From positions 41,376 to 105,375 of the forward strand of contig JYJN01000170.1 of the NCBI GenBank assembly GCA_003263845.1: 64,000 nucleotides of DNA, written 5' to 3'. Made by a program: the position numbers and the translations under genes. This document shows, in pieces, positions 32,674 through 43,250 of the stretch; position 1 is the stretch's first letter, and every line of letters starts with the position of its first letter. The notes beneath the pieces are model-generated. The model was not told the DNA's origin, did no database searches, and was given only the letters and a program-made list of their open reading frames with translations. The stretch comes from Vibrio aestivus (GTDB lineage Bacteria; Pseudomonadota; Gammaproteobacteria; Enterobacterales; Vibrionaceae).

Positions 32674-33450
32674 TGACAGTGCAAAAAGTCTCGATGAAGT
32701 GGAAGAGTTTACTGGTGGTCTCGTTGGTGGGTGTGTTCTTAGCCAGCGTGATCGTTCATATGCCAGCGTCTTTCGTGGTAGGCCAAGCTTCATTGCCAAG
32801 AGCGCTGACTCTGTCAGGAGTGCAAGGCACAGTTTGGCAAGGCAGAGTGTCTCAAGTGAGCTGGCAAGGTCAGCAGCTTGGTGAAGTGAACTGGCGTTTC
32901 CAGCCAAGTAAATTGCTAACGGGTAAAGCGGAAGTGAGTCTTCGTTTTGGTCGAGGCAGTGATTTGGCATTAACAGGCGTGGTAATGCAGGTTATGGCTT
33001 GTCAGGTGTTTACGCGGAGAATGTAGTTGCGTCATTGCCAATCAGCAATGTCATGGAGTATGTGACTTTACCTGCGCCAATAACGTTAGAAGGCCGAGTG
33101 GAAGTCGCATTAAATGAGTTTCGCTATCAGGCACCATACTGTTCTTTGGCATCTGGCAGTGTGACTTGGTCTGGTTCACGTGCGTTGACGCCGTTGGGTG
33201 ACTTAGATTTAGGGCCGGTTATTGCTCAAGTTAGCTGCGCGGATAATACGATTTCGGTGACTGGCGACCAAAATAGCCAGTAGCACAAAGCGAGTTTTCA
33301 GCAACACTTCAGGCGAACAGTACCTACAACGCTAAAGCTTGGTTTATTCCTGGAGATGAGCTTCCTGAATCTATGCGTAGTCAGCTGAGATGGTTAGGTA
33401 ATCCTGATGGTGAAGGCCGTTATCAGTTCGACCAAAATGGGCGATTATAA
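32673..33450 (+). CDS. gspN: Type II secretion protein GspN (two frameshifts)
   Basis: Inner-membrane anchored protein with one N-terminal helix and a beta-rich periplasmic part, the last gene of the operon. Motifs include GVQGTVWQGRVSQVSW. The frame breaks near 32978-32982 (a T appears to be missing; then GNAGYGLSGVYAENVVASL) and near 33280 (a G is missing; then SEFSATLQANSTYNAKAWF). The true end is DQNGRL at 33450, followed by a strong terminator. Confidence 0.85.
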
Positions 33451-33511
33451 AGTCACTTTGGTTTTGGAACTTGGGTGTTTTTCGGGCTTAGGTATAGCAA
33501 CTAAGTGATAC

Positions 33512-33547
33512 TAAAAAGGCTTATGGGTTATCCATAAGCCTTTTTTT
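33512..33547. terminator. Bidirectional terminator between gspN and cysQ
   Basis: The stem AAAGGCTTATGG/CCATAAGCCTTT with loop GTTAT has T7 on one side and A5 on the other. It serves the two convergent units. Confidence 0.9.
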
Positions 33548-33575
33548 GATTGTCGATTTAGCCAGTAGTGACTTG

Positions 33576-34403
33576 CTACTCTTTGACCTTAAGTATCTTG
33601 TTCCAAGGAAGGTTTTCGTCGCCAAGTACGATAAAATTCGGATTCTCTAAGGTTTCTCGTTCATTGTAGGACAGCGGTTCTAACTGGGTGCTGAGAATAC
33701 GACCTCCCGCTTCTTCAACAATACACTGAGTCGCTGCGGTGTCCCATTCACCTGTTGGGCCAATGCGCAAGTAGCAATCGACGGCACCTTCTGCCACTAG
33801 GCAGGCTTTAAGTGCAGCAGATCCTAATGGAATAAGGTCATAGTTCCATTTACTGCTCATGCGGCTTGTGATGCTGTTGATGTTCTGCCTGCGGCTGATA
33901 GCAATAGCAATGGACTGGTTTGGTTCTTGATGTTTGTGAGTTTTGATTTTCACGTTCTCATCAAGATCTGGGATCTTCCAGGCGCCCTTGCCGTGGTAGG
34001 CATAGTAGGTCACACCAGACACTGGGCCATAAACGACACCCATGACAGGATGATTGTTTTCGACCAGGGCAATGATGGTTGCAAAATCACCGCTGCGGGC
34101 AATGAACTCTTGTGTACCATCAAGCGGGTCGACTAACCAGTAGCGGTCCCACTGGCTGCGCTTATCTAGGCTGATGTCGGCGTCTTCTTCTGAAAGAATC
34201 GGAATATCCGGTGTTAGCTCGGCCAGCCTTTCGATGATGAGTTTGTGCGCGGCAATGTCGGCAGATGTCACCGGTGTGGCGTCACTTTTGGTGTAGGCTT
34301 CATACTGCTTATTTTCGTAAATATCGAGAATAAGCTGCCCTGCAGAGCGGGCAATTTCAATCACTGAAGGGAGTAAGTGAGAGTGATCTTTACTTATTGG
34401 CAT
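33576..34403 (-). CDS. cysQ: 3'(2'),5'-bisphosphate nucleotidase CysQ
   Basis: Mg2+-dependent, Li+-sensitive phosphatase of the inositol monophosphatase fold that converts PAP to AMP (sulfate assimilation and PAP detoxification). The motif WLVDPLDGTQEF is the metal site; the second site is GEWDTAATQCIVEEAGG; EED earlier supplies Glu/Asp ligands. 275 residues. It is 23 nt downstream of nudE on the same strand, forming a two-gene unit as in many gamma-proteobacteria. Confidence 0.94.
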   Translation of the reverse strand: MPISKDHSHLLPSVIEIARSAGQLILDIYENKQYEAYTKSDATPVTSADIAAHKLIIERLAELTPDIPILSEEDADISLDKRSQWDRYWLVDPLDGTQEFIARSGDFATIIALVENNHPVMGVVYGPVSGVTYYAYHGKGAWKIPDLDENVKIKTHKHQEPNQSIAIAISRRQNINSITSRMSSKWNYDLIPLGSAALKACLVAEGAVDCYLRIGPTGEWDTAATQCIVEEAGGRILSTQLEPLSYNERETLENPNFIVLGDENLPWNKILKVKE

Positions 34404-34426
34404 GCTAGTTCCTAATGCCTTAATCG

Positions 34427-34978
34427 TTATGGCTGTTTAAGCTGTTTCAACGCGAGCAGCAGAGCTGTGATACTGCGCGCTTCACAGAAATCAAGATGGG
34501 TTAAAAGCTCTTCTGCCTGCGCCAATGGCCATTTTACGATTTCTAATGGCTCTGGTTCATCACCTTCTAATTGTTCTGGATATAGATCTTTAGCAATGAA
34601 TAGCGTCATCCGGCTAGAAAAGTATGAGGGTGCAAGTACCACTTCCTTAAGTGGAGTCAGGGTCTCGGCACCAAAACCAATTTCCTCTTTAAGTTCACGT
34701 ACCGCTGCTTCTTGCGGTGACTCACCTGGATCAATTAGCCCCTTTGGAAAACCAAGCTCGTAACGTTCTGTTCCTGCAGCGTATTCACGCACTAATAGCA
34801 GATCGCCTTGTTCGGTAATCGGAACCATCATCACCGCATTGCGACCACTTGGCTTCATTCGCTCGTATGTCCGTTCTACCCCATTGCTAAAACGAAGATC
34901 CATTGCTTCGATGGTGAATAGCTTAGATTGGGCTACGGAACGCAGTGAAACGATTTCTGGCAAAGTCTTATTGGTCAC
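34427..34978 (-). CDS. nudE: ADP compounds hydrolase NudE
   Basis: Nudix hydrolase acting on ADP-ribose, Ap3A and NADH. The Nudix box GFPKGLIDPGESPQEAAVRE continues to LKEEIGFG and fits GX5EX7REUXEEXGU. 183 residues. First gene of the nudE-cysQ unit. Confidence 0.93.
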   Translation of the reverse strand: MTNKTLPEIVSLRSVAQSKLFTIEAMDLRFSNGVERTYERMKPSGRNAVMMVPITEQGDLLLVREYAAGTERYELGFPKGLIDPGESPQEAAVRELKEEIGFGAETLTPLKEVVLAPSYFSSRMTLFIAKDLYPEQLEGDEPEPLEIVKWPLAQAEELLTHLDFCEARSITALLLALKQLKQP

Positions 34979-35090
34979 AGTGAGTCCTTTTACTGGAAAA
35001 TTAGCTACTTCTTAATATATGAGAAAAAGTGACCTAATGGAAAGTATCGATTGAGAGCGCAAACGATTTTTATTAAGAATTTTGGTAAAT

Positions 35091-35119
35091 AAAAAGCCGA
35101 CATTACTGTCGGCTTTTCG
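35091..35119 (-). terminator. Terminator of nfuA
   Basis: The stem AAGCCGACA/TGTCGGCTT is preceded by A5 on the + strand, making a U-tract on the minus strand. Confidence 0.85.
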
Positions 35120-35122
35120 TTA

Positions 35123-35710
35123 TTAGTAGTAAGAGTGCTCACCACGGTCATGCTCGGTTGCGTCACGAACCGCTGTTAGTTCCCCTTCAAACTGCTGAAG
35201 GAGTTCTTTCTCGATACCTTCTTTCAGCGTTACATCCACCATTGAACAGCCGTTACAGCCGCCACCAAAGGCAACAATCGCGATGCCGTCATCAGTGATT
35301 TCTACTAGGTTAACGTGACCACCGTGTCCCGCAAGCTGTGGGTTCACTTGAGTTTGAATCGCGTATTCAACACGCTCTACAAGTGGTGCGTCATCAGAGA
35401 CTTTACGCATTTTCGCGTTTGGCGCTTTCAGCGTTAGTTGGCTGCCCATTTTATCCGTCACAAAATCGATTTCTGCGTCTTCTAGGAAAGGTAGGCTTAG
35501 TTCATCAACGTAAGCAGAGAAACCCGCGTATGGGATTTCTGTATCTGTTGCTTCTACGGCTTCTGGTGGGCAGTAAGAAACACCACACTCAGCGTTTTGT
35601 GTGCCAGGGTTTACCACGAATACGCGGATGTTCGTACCTTCTGGCTGTTGGCTAAGCAAGTTAGCAAAGTGAGATTGAGCGTTTTCTGTAATAGTAATTG
35701 AGTTTGACAC
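35123..35710 (-). CDS. nfuA: Fe-S biogenesis protein NfuA
   Basis: Fe-S carrier of 195 residues. The N-terminal degenerate A-type domain (SYCPPEAVE) is followed by the C-terminal NifU-like domain with CNGC in [18 protein letters not shown]. It delivers 4Fe-4S clusters, especially under stress. The gene is monocistronic. Confidence 0.95.
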   Translation of the reverse strand: MSNSITITENAQSHFANLLSQQPEGTNIRVFVVNPGTQNAECGVSYCPPEAVEATDTEIPYAGFSAYVDELSLPFLEDAEIDFVTDKMGSQLTLKAPNAKMRKVSDDAPLVERVEYAIQTQVNPQLAGHGGHVNLVEITDDGIAIVAFGGGCNGCSMVDVTLKEGIEKELLQQFEGELTAVRDATEHDRGEHSYY

Positions 35711-35815
35711 GACGAATACCCGAGTAAAAATGTAGGTTATTAGTTGCCATTTTACTCTTCATAGCTCTGAGATCTAGCCTTTTATTAGCAATATCGGTTA
35801 TGAATCATAACTAGG

Positions 35816-36535
35816 CTAAGCACGATCGCTGGGCTCAGGAGTACGGCATATACAGTAAATATCAACGGTTTCGACGCCCGCTTCAAGCAGTAAATGACAT
35901 AATTGTTCGACCGTGCTTCCAGTTGTGACTACGTCGTCAACTATCGCAACATGTTTAACCTTAGGTAGGCAGTTTAACTTAAAAGCTTGGTGGAGGTTCT
36001 TCTCCCTTTGCTCTCTATCAAGCCCTTGTTGTTGTTTGGTGGCTTTAGTGCGGCTAAATAACTTGTGCGACAAAGGTATACGCATTGAACGTGCAATGCT
36101 TCGGGCAAGAAGCTCACTTTGATTGAACCCTCGCATCCAATATCGTCGCCAATGCATTGGTACGTAGCAGATAAGATCGGGCGTGCTATTAATCCGTGGG
36201 ACTAACAGCTGCGCTAGGTTGCTGGCGTGCCAAAATTTCTTCTGATATTTAAACTGATGGATATAGTGAGAGAGCGGAGGCTGATAGTCACCCACGCAAT
36301 AGAGGCGATGCCACTTTGGGGGATTGGCGAGGCACTGCCCGCAAGCCGGGGTCGGCGTTAAAGTCGGCAGACCACAGCTTTCGCATCGAGCTATGGCTTG
36401 AAAGAAGTGCTCGTGGCAATGGTGACACCAAAGAGAGGGCAGTTTACTTTCAATGGGCATCCTGCATAACTGGCAGTGTGCGTTAAATTGGTTCGCAATA
36501 AAAGTACGCAAGTGGTCTGCTGATCGAATTGCCAT
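35816..36535 (-). CDS. comF: ComF-family phosphoribosyltransferase-like protein
   Basis: 239 residues from the ATG at 36535 (MAIRSADHLRTF); the frame is open to 36640 but overlaps the bioH promoter region. An N-terminal four-cysteine zinc region (CQLC ... CHHC ... CESC) is followed by a type I PRTase fold with the PRPP loop VAIVDDVVTTGSTVEQL. ComF/GntX proteins take part in DNA uptake in naturally competent bacteria, including Vibrio. It is divergent from bioH. Confidence 0.88.
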   Translation of the reverse strand: MAIRSADHLRTFIANQFNAHCQLCRMPIESKLPSLWCHHCHEHFFQAIARCESCGLPTLTPTPACGQCLANPPKWHRLYCVGDYQPPLSHYIHQFKYQKKFWHASNLAQLLVPRINSTPDLICYVPMHWRRYWMRGFNQSELLARSIARSMRIPLSHKLFSRTKATKQQQGLDREQREKNLHQAFKLNCLPKVKHVAIVDDVVTTGSTVEQLCHLLLEAGVETVDIYCICRTPEPSDRA

Positions 36536-36621
36536 GTCGATTCTTCGCTCTGAGTGAGTAGAATAACTACCCATAATGCAGGATGTGTGTTCTGCAGGGG
36601 TTGAATTAAGTAGGAGAGAGT

Positions 36622-37394
36622 GTGACTGCTGCAACATCACTGCATTGGCAAGTAGAAGGCCAAGGAGAAGATTTAGTACTGCTGCATGGCTGGGGAATGA
36701 ATGGTGCGGTTTGGGATCAAACTGTCGACCAGCTCAGTCAGCATTTTCGGGTGCATACTGTGGATTTGCCAGGGTATGGTCACAGCGCGCACCTGCAAGG
36801 TGAAAACCTTGATGACATTACGAAGCATCTGCTGGACGAAGCACCGAAGCAAGCTATTTGGCTTGGCTGGTCTCTTGGCGGTTTGATTGCTAGCCATATA
36901 GCGCTTAAAGCACCGGAACGTGTCAGCAAGCTTATTACCGTAGCCAGCTCGCCTAAGTTTGCCGCTGAGCGCCCTTGGCGAGGTATTCAACCTAAGGTTT
37001 TACAAGATTTTACAGCGCAGCTTTTGGAAGACTTTAAACTTACCGTTGAGCGCTTTATGGCTTTGCAGGCTATGGGCAGCCCGTCTGCACGCCAGGATGT
37101 AAAGCAATTGAAGAAAGCGGTTTTGTCTCGGCCAGAGCCCAATCCTGAATCATTAATGGCGGGCTTAAAGATGTTGGCTGATGTCGATTTACGATCGGAG
37201 CTGGTGGATTTATCCGTACCTATGCTGCGCATGTACGGAAGATTGGATGGTTTAGTGCCTATTAAAGTGGCCGGCGATCTTGAAAAAGCTTACCAAACAG
37301 TGAGCAAGCTATCTTTACCGAGTCTTCTCACGCACCGTTTATGACCGAGCGTGAAGCCTTCTGTCAGCAAATTGTCGATTTTTGTTGCAAATAA
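36622..37394 (+). CDS. bioH: Pimeloyl-ACP methyl ester esterase BioH (frameshift)
   Basis: Alpha/beta hydrolase that frees pimeloyl-ACP from its methyl ester for biotin synthesis. The start is GTG at 36622 (GAGAG upstream). The oxyanion-hole HGWGMNGAVWD, the nucleophile Ser in GWSLGGLIA and the acid Asp in YGRLDGLVP lie in the first frame. The catalytic His (SSHAPFMTERE) is beyond a break near 37298-37301 (A3 should be A4). With one base restored the protein runs to 37394 (CCK) at about 257 residues, the family length. Confidence 0.92.
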
Positions 37395-37507
37395 GTGCTA
37401 AATTTTTGACCAATATAGCCGATAAGCTGTTTAACCCAATAAGACAACACGTTTTATTTTAGCGTTATTGAATTGGAGGGTTGGGCGATACTGAGGAGGT
37501 TTCGGCT

Positions 37508-37979
37508 ATGATCGTGTCACCGACGAATGTTAGTGTGCCACTTATCGCCCCATCGGTTAATGTACAGACGGAACAGGCTGCTCGTGATAATAAAGTGCGA
37601 GAACCTGTTGTACCAACCGTAGAGCTCGTCAAAACCAACGCTGAACGTAAGGTAAAGCCAGACGAAAAGCGGCGAAGGCAATCCTCTTGGGAACCCCTCA
37701 GAGCATCCAGGCTATGAGACGGAGAGCGAGGCGGAGAGTGTTCACGTATATTCTGAACAGCCGAAGGATACATTAGAACGGTTATTCAGTTTGCTGGCAT
37801 TGAAAACTTACAGCAAGCAGCAAGGTAAAGGCTACGCAATGCGATTTCGTCTGCCTAAACAGATAATCGATGATGCGATAAAAGAAGGTCAAATGGCGCG
37901 AAGACGTACCGTGATTAAGTATCACTACGGACACGCCGTGGCGCCAAATACGCCTTCAGAGGTAATAGCGGTGCTTTAG
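37508..37979 (+). CDS. Conserved hypothetical protein (frameshift)
   Basis: A basic protein of about 156 residues with no domain I recognise. The ATG at 37508 has GAGGAGG 8 nt upstream. An N-terminal low-complexity, Pro/Val/Lys-rich part (MIVSPTNVSVPLIAPSVN) leads into a C-terminal part GYAMRFRLPKQIIDDAIKEG and RRTVIKYHYGHAVA. The break near 37691-37694 (C4 should be C3) joins RQSSWEPSEHPGYETE. It lies between bioH and tex, converging on tex. Confidence 0.6.
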
Positions 37980-38015
37980 TATGCGTAAAGAAGTAGCTGC
38001 ATAGAGAATACCGCC

Positions 38016-38060
38016 AAAAAAATACCCACAGCCGCAAGGCGAGTGGGTATTTGCTTTTTT
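38016..38060. terminator. Bidirectional terminator between the hypothetical gene and tex
   Basis: The stem AATACCCAC/GTGGGTATT has an inner GCC-GCAA-GGC hairpin. A7 lies on one side and T6 on the other. Confidence 0.85.
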
Positions 38061-38096
38061 AGGTGTTAGATTTTCAACGCTAACGAAAATTTAGGG

Positions 38097-40430
38097 TTAC
38101 TTCTTCGCTTTTGCGAATGCGGCAGCAAAAGCACCACCCATTGCGCCATTAGATGTAGAGTCGTTGTTACGCGGATTACGTTGACTCTGACGCCCCTGTC
38201 TGCCCGCTTGATTATGCGAAGAAGCAGGGCGCTGACCTCTGCCATTACTTTGACCAGGTTGATCATTTAAGCGCATAGATAGCGCAATACGTTTACGCTG
38301 AATATCCACCTCCATCACTTTAACCTTAACGATGTCACCTGCTTTCACCACTTCACGTGGATCGGAAACAAAGCGATCGGTGAGCGCAGAAATGTGCACC
38401 AAACCATCTTGATGAACACCGATGTCAACAAAAGCACCAAAGTTAGCCACATTCGATACCACGCCTTCCAACACCATACCGACTTCAAGATCAGAGACCT
38501 CATTCACGCCGTCAGCAAATGTTGCAGTTTTAAACTCAGGACGAGGGTCGCGACCGGGCTTGTCTAGTTCCTTAATGATGTCGGTAACCGTTGGCAAACC
38601 AAAACTGTCATTGGTGTAATCAACTGCGTGTAATCCGCGAAGGAACTCACTGTTGCCAATCATGGCTTTTACTTGTTTACCGCTCTTTTCAGCAATCGCT
38701 TTAACCACTGGGTAAGCTTCTGGGTGAACCGAAGAGGCATCCAGCGGGTTTTTGCCATCCATGATGCGTAGGAAACCTGCACACTGCTCAAAAGCTTTAG
38801 GGCCTAAGCGTGGTACCTTCTTGATGGTGGTACGCGCTTCAAAGCGGCCATTCTCATCACGATAGTTCACGATGTTTTGCGCCATAGTCGCAGATAGGCC
38901 AGCCACACGGTTGAGCAGAGCGGCTGAGGCGGTATTCACATCGACACCAACCGCATTTACACAGTCTTCTACTACCGCATCAAGGCGTTTCGCTAGCATG
39001 GCTTGGCTTACATCGTGCTGGTACTGACCCACTCCAATCGATTTAGGATCAATCTTCACCAGCTCAGCCAGCGGGTCTTGCAGCCTGCGAGCAATGGATA
39101 CCGCACCACGTAGTGACACATCCATATTTGGGAACTCTTTCGCGGCTAGCTCAGATGCCGAATAAACCGACGCGCCCGCTTCGCTCACCATGATTTTTTG
39201 CACTTTGAGATTGCCACGTTTTATTAGGTCAGCAACGAAAGTGTCCGTTTCACGAGAAGCGGTACCATTACCAATGGCGATAAGGTCAACATTGAAGCGG
39301 CGCACAAGCTGATCGACGATCTGCATCGACTTGTCGTATTGCTTTTGTGGTGGGTGAGGGTAAATGGTCTCGGTTGCGAGCACTTTACCCGTAGAATCGA
39401 CAATCGCAATTTTAGAACCTGTACGTAGGCCCGGATCTAAGCCCAATGTTGCACGTGGGCCAGCAGGTGCGGCCATCAACAAGTCTTTTAAGTTAGTGGC
39501 AAATACTTCAATTGCTTCGATTTCACCGCGCTCTTTCATCGCGCCCATCAGCTCGGTTTCCATGTGCATGGAAACCTTGATGCGCCATGCCCAACTGATC
39601 ACCTGTTTGCGCCAGCCATCGGCAGGAGCTTGGCTTAGGTTAATGCCGTAGTGATTAGAAATGATGCTTTCACAGTAAGACTGGCGAACCCCTTCTTCTT
39701 GCTCGGGGTCAGCATTCATCGCCAACGTTAAGAAGCCTTCATTACGGCCACGCAACATTGCCAGAGCACGGTGAGATGGCACCTTGCTTAGAACCTCATT
39801 GTGCTCAAAGTAGTCTTTGAACTTTTCACCTTCGCGTTCTTTACCTTCGACAACGCGAGAAACTAGCTCTGCATTGCGTGTCAAATGCTGACGAATCTTT
39901 TCAAGCAGGTTGGCGTTTTCGGCTATTCGTTCCATTACGATAGCGCGAGCACCATCGAGTGCAGCTTTAGTGTCAGCAATGCCTTTGCCATCATCAATAT
40001 AGTTCGCCGCTTCCGATTCAGGTTCGGTTTGCGGTTCATTCCAAAGCTTATCGGCTAGCGGCTCTAAACCCGCTTCAATGGCAATTTGACCTTTGGTGCG
40101 GCGCTTAGGCTTGTATGGAAGATAAAGGTCTTCAAGGCGAGTCTTACTGTCGGCTTGATTGATCTCTGTTTCAAGTTCTGGGGTGAGTTTACCCTGTTCA
40201 CCAATAGACTTAAGAATGGTTTGGCGACGCTCATCAAGCTCGCGCAAATAGCTCAATCGTGAATCAAGGTTACGGAGTTGGGTGTCATCAAGGCCACCAG
40301 TGACTTCTTTACGGTAGCGGGCGATAAATGGGACGGTGTTGCCATCATCAATTAGGGCAACAGCTGCGTTCACTTGCTCGGCTTTAACATTCAGCTCTTG
40401 AGCAATCAGTTGGCAGATAGCTTGGCTCAT
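38097..40430 (-). CDS. tex: RNA-binding transcription accessory protein Tex
   Basis: A 777-residue cytosolic protein. Its parts are an N-terminal helix-turn-helix core, YqgF-like RNase H fold ([20 protein letters not shown]), helix-hairpin-helix ([12 protein letters not shown]) and a C-terminal S1 domain ([20 protein letters not shown]), then a basic tail of Arg/Gln/Asn. It affects transcription and RNA handling. Intact, in contrast with its shorter neighbours. In related genomes tex is normally followed closely by greB; here 17 kb of accessory DNA separates it from the greB remnant. Confidence 0.95.
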   Translation of the reverse strand: MSQAICQLIAQELNVKAEQVNAAVALIDDGNTVPFIARYRKEVTGGLDDTQLRNLDSRLSYLRELDERRQTILKSIGEQGKLTPELETEINQADSKTRLEDLYLPYKPKRRTKGQIAIEAGLEPLADKLWNEPQTEPESEAANYIDDGKGIADTKAALDGARAIVMERIAENANLLEKIRQHLTRNAELVSRVVEGKEREGEKFKDYFEHNEVLSKVPSHRALAMLRGRNEGFLTLAMNADPEQEEGVRQSYCESIISNHYGINLSQAPADGWRKQVISWAWRIKVSMHMETELMGAMKERGEIEAIEVFATNLKDLLMAAPAGPRATLGLDPGLRTGSKIAIVDSTGKVLATETIYPHPPQKQYDKSMQIVDQLVRRFNVDLIAIGNGTASRETDTFVADLIKRGNLKVQKIMVSEAGASVYSASELAAKEFPNMDVSLRGAVSIARRLQDPLAELVKIDPKSIGVGQYQHDVSQAMLAKRLDAVVEDCVNAVGVDVNTASAALLNRVAGLSATMAQNIVNYRDENGRFEARTTIKKVPRLGPKAFEQCAGFLRIMDGKNPLDASSVHPEAYPVVKAIAEKSGKQVKAMIGNSEFLRGLHAVDYTNDSFGLPTVTDIIKELDKPGRDPRPEFKTATFADGVNEVSDLEVGMVLEGVVSNVANFGAFVDIGVHQDGLVHISALTDRFVSDPREVVKAGDIVKVKVMEVDIQRKRIALSMRLNDQPGQSNGRGQRPASSHNQAGRQGRQSQRNPRNNDSTSNGAMGGAFAAAFAKAKK

Positions 40431-40682
40431 CCGTGGAGTTCTCTTTTTAGTGTTTTATTCAGCAGTGTTTTGCTGACGCGATGAAGGTGATATTGGGGTT
40501 GGCGGGGTATTTTCCAATCTTTTTGCTACCAAGGTGTCAAAATTGCAGACAAAGTCGCGATTCGACATGTACTTTAGTTAAAGTTATGTCAAAACTGTAT
40601 GTGAAACCGAACTAAACATCGTTTCAACGGACTGAATATGGGTTATATCTAAAATACCCATTAGCGCAAATGGATGTTAATA

Positions 40683-42566
40683 ATGAAAAAATTGTCTTTG
40701 GCGATCGCCATATTAAGCTCTTCTCTTCTCGTTCCAAGTGTGTTGGCACTGGATAGCTCAGCCACAACGCAAACACCGGTTTATGTCATTGATGACAAGG
40801 TTGTTCTTGGGCGTGTGGAAAATGTTTATCTTGATAATGTCGATGTGCTTGAAGGTATTCCATTTGCAGGAAAAATTGATACTGGTGCGGATACTACCTC
40901 AATGCACGCAGTGAACATTCGAGTGACTAGTGAACATGAAGATTATCAATCGCTTGAAAACAATGAACTATTGGCTGCACTTGTTGAAAAAGTCGAAGAA
41001 GACAAAGAGTTAGATTATTTTGATTGGAATGGAGAAGTGTTTTCGCCATTTAAAACGACAGTTATGTTCAACGTATACCATCCATATAGCGGTGAGAAAG
41101 TCGAAATCTCCGCACCTTTGGAGCGTGTTGGTGTCATTCGTAGCCGCACGAGTAGCGAGCCAATATTACGCCCGACAGTTAAGTTGCCGATCTCCATTGC
41201 GGGTCGAGAAGTGGATACCGACATCAATCTAACCGATCGTAGCCAGTTTTCTGCGCCAATTCTGATAGGTAAAACTTTCCTCGAGAACAACGCTTGGGTA
41301 TTTGCAGGTTACGATTATTTGCAAGAGCAGCCAACAGCCACGGTTGTTGGGCGCAAAGAGCAAGTTGAAATTGAAGGACTACCGCTGAATGTCACCTTCT
41401 CGCTGACTAATCGCTACAGTAATTTGCATGCTGAAGAGATCGATATTGATAAGAAAGAAGGGCTTGTTACCTTCGATATTGAAACTGAAGATGGAAAAAC
41501 GAAAACCCTCACTCGGCCTTTAGTGCGAATGTTGAAGGTGAGTGGTAAGCAAAGGCCACTTGTCTATGTGCCAGTGGATTTAAACGACAAACACCAAGAG
41601 CAATGGTTGGTCTATCTTCGTGATCGTTCCGACAGCAAAACCCAGTTGCGAGTTGGGCGTGACACCTTGAGTGAGTCTTTCATGGTTAGTACCAAAGATG
41701 AAAACTTACTCAAGCAGAAACCAAAGCGCTTTGCGGATGAAGTGAAAGGTAAAAAGCCTTTGGTGGTTTCTCCAAAAGAGAATGTTGTGATCGACGGTAT
41801 CTCGCTAATGGCAGAGCCTTCCGTTACGGTGAGTACGCCGTTATTGAAAGTGACCGATTTTGAAGTGACCAAAGACGGTAAGAAAAGCTTTGTTGAATAC
41901 CATTTACCGGATGCAAATGGCAACGAGCAACGCATTATTAAGCCAGTACTGAAAACCCTCTCCGTTGGCGATTCGAGTCGCCCTGTGGTACCAGTGCGAG
42001 TCATGCTGGCGGGTAAAGAAGTAGAGTTAGAAATTGCGCTAGAAGTCCTAGATAGCGATGAACCAACCCCATACTTTGTCCTAGGTAAAGCGACGGTGAA
42101 AGATGGTGTTTACATCAACACCCGCGCCGATCATCTACTAGATGCAGAGCCACTGTTCAAAGCAGGCCATATTGAAACAGTGACCGTCGAGGGAATGACT
42201 TTTGCGGCGAAACTGGATACTGGTGCAGACGTTAGCTCGATGAGTGCAGTGGACATTAAGCTGTTCGAAAAAGATGGTATAGATATGGTGAGTTTCACCT
42301 ATCAAAACTCAGAAGGCATAGAGCAAGAGTTAACTAAGCGAGTTGTCGATACCATGACGATCAAAGCGAAGAAAGGCGAAGAAGCCAATATTCGCCCTGT
42401 AGTAGAAATGCACGTCAAACTGGGTGACCTAGAGAAGAAGGTTAGAGTGAACCTACAAGACCGCTCACGATTCCGCTACAGCATGATTTTAGGCAAGAAC
42501 TTCCTCAAACACGGGGCAGTTGTGAGTAGTGATGAAAACTACTTGGCCAGTGAGAAATTGAAATAG
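40683..42566 (+). CDS. Exported four-module retropepsin-like (RimB/DUF785 type) protein
   Basis: The signal peptide MKKLSLAIAILSSSLLVPSVLA follows the ATG at 40683 (another in-frame ATG is at 40674). Four related modules of about 120-190 residues follow. Modules 1 and 4 carry an aspartyl-protease motif, GKIDTGADTTSM (near residue 66) and AKLDTGADVSSM (near residue 512). Modules 2 and 3 have the same framework but lack DTG (NVTFSLTNRYSNLHA; EPSVTVSTPLLKVTD). Each module has a RP.V.....G.......L.DRS-type segment, best seen in DTDINLTDRSQFSAPILIG and KVRVNLQDRSRFRYSMILG. Family members are annotated as ATP-dependent zinc proteases, but the motif is retropepsin-like. Module 4 has a near-identical copy at 43.8 kb. 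Confidence 0.75.
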   Translation: MKKLSLAIAILSSSLLVPSVLALDSSATTQTPVYVIDDKVVLGRVENVYLDNVDVLEGIPFAGKIDTGADTTSMHAVNIRVTSEHEDYQSLENNELLAALVEKVEEDKELDYFDWNGEVFSPFKTTVMFNVYHPYSGEKVEISAPLERVGVIRSRTSSEPILRPTVKLPISIAGREVDTDINLTDRSQFSAPILIGKTFLENNAWVFAGYDYLQEQPTATVVGRKEQVEIEGLPLNVTFSLTNRYSNLHAEEIDIDKKEGLVTFDIETEDGKTKTLTRPLVRMLKVSGKQRPLVYVPVDLNDKHQEQWLVYLRDRSDSKTQLRVGRDTLSESFMVSTKDENLLKQKPKRFADEVKGKKPLVVSPKENVVIDGISLMAEPSVTVSTPLLKVTDFEVTKDGKKSFVEYHLPDANGNEQRIIKPVLKTLSVGDSSRPVVPVRVMLAGKEVELEIALEVLDSDEPTPYFVLGKATVKDGVYINTRADHLLDAEPLFKAGHIETVTVEGMTFAAKLDTGADVSSMSAVDIKLFEKDGIDMVSFTYQNSEGIEQELTKRVVDTMTIKAKKGEEANIRPVVEMHVKLGDLEKKVRVNLQDRSRFRYSMILGKNFLKHGAVVSSDENYLASEKLK

Positions 42567-42585
42567 TTATATCGGATAGTCACAG

Positions 42586-42622
42586 AAAAGCCCCTTACCT
42601 CTAATGAGGAAGGGGCTTTTAA
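42586..42622 (+). terminator. Terminator of the retropepsin-like gene
   Basis: AAGCCCCTT...CCTC pairs with GAGG...AAGGGGCTT around a TAAT loop. The same hairpin recurs at 44137-44176 after the partial copy of the gene. Confidence 0.85.
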
Positions 42623-42788
42623 GTTTGTTGAAAGTAATCCCCGCTCAAATCTAGGAAGTTAGTTAGGTGAGTATTTTAGAGTTGGTAGTGGATCACCATG
42701 CGGTTCTATGTTTCAAACTGATAAGTTCCAATAATTAGTAGTCTTAAGAACTATTCTTATGAAGGGATGATTTTGAATTATACTGTAA

Positions 42789-43250
42789 TTAGACACATAC
42801 AATGACTTTTGAGTCCACAACTCTATCATGTAAAGTTTGCTTTTTTTTCCCGAAAATCATCAGCATACTAACTAGGTTGATAAGCCCACCTATTACAGGA
42901 ATTGCACTTGAAATAACTATAAAGCCATAGCGTCTAAATAAGAGATCTTCAATGCTTGCTCTTGAGCCATCCTCGTTAACTACTTTAATTTTTAATATTC
43001 TCTTACCTACTGTCTGCCCTGACTGACTCAATAGTTTCCAATTAATTACGCCATAAAGGAAAAAGCCGACACCCACCATTATCAAATAGTAAGGGCTAGC
43101 ATAAGGATTTTGAGCCATACGATCAAATCCGTCGGTAAAGTATAGTAGCGGGGTCATGAATGCAGACAAGATTAGAGAATCAATAATTGTTGCAGCCAAA
43201 CGGCTCCACCTTGAAGCGAGTTTTCCTTGTTGTTCTATAATTTTTTCCAC
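42789..43250 (-). CDS. RDD-family membrane protein
   Basis: A 153-residue inner-membrane protein of the RDD family. N-terminal SRWSRLAATIIDSLILSAFM has the Arg...Asp pattern. Four hydrophobic segments follow. The family motif GQTVGKRILKIKVVNEDGS is present, and the end is KKKQTLHDRVVDSKVIV. Function is generally unknown; some RDD proteins affect ion homeostasis. It stands inverted between the retropepsin-like gene and its 3' duplicate. Confidence 0.85.
   Translation of the reverse strand: MEKIIEQQGKLASRWSRLAATIIDSLILSAFMTPLLYFTDGFDRMAQNPYASPYYLIMVGVGFFLYGVINWKLLSQSGQTVGKRILKIKVVNEDGSRASIEDLLFRRYGFIVISSAIPVIGGLINLVSMLMIFGKKKQTLHDRVVDSKVIVCV

Noticed and set aside
38217..38600. Tex C-terminal low-complexity tail as a possible frameshift artefact
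   Set aside because: The frame is continuous through the S1 domain, and Arg/Gln/Asn-rich tails are usual for Tex.
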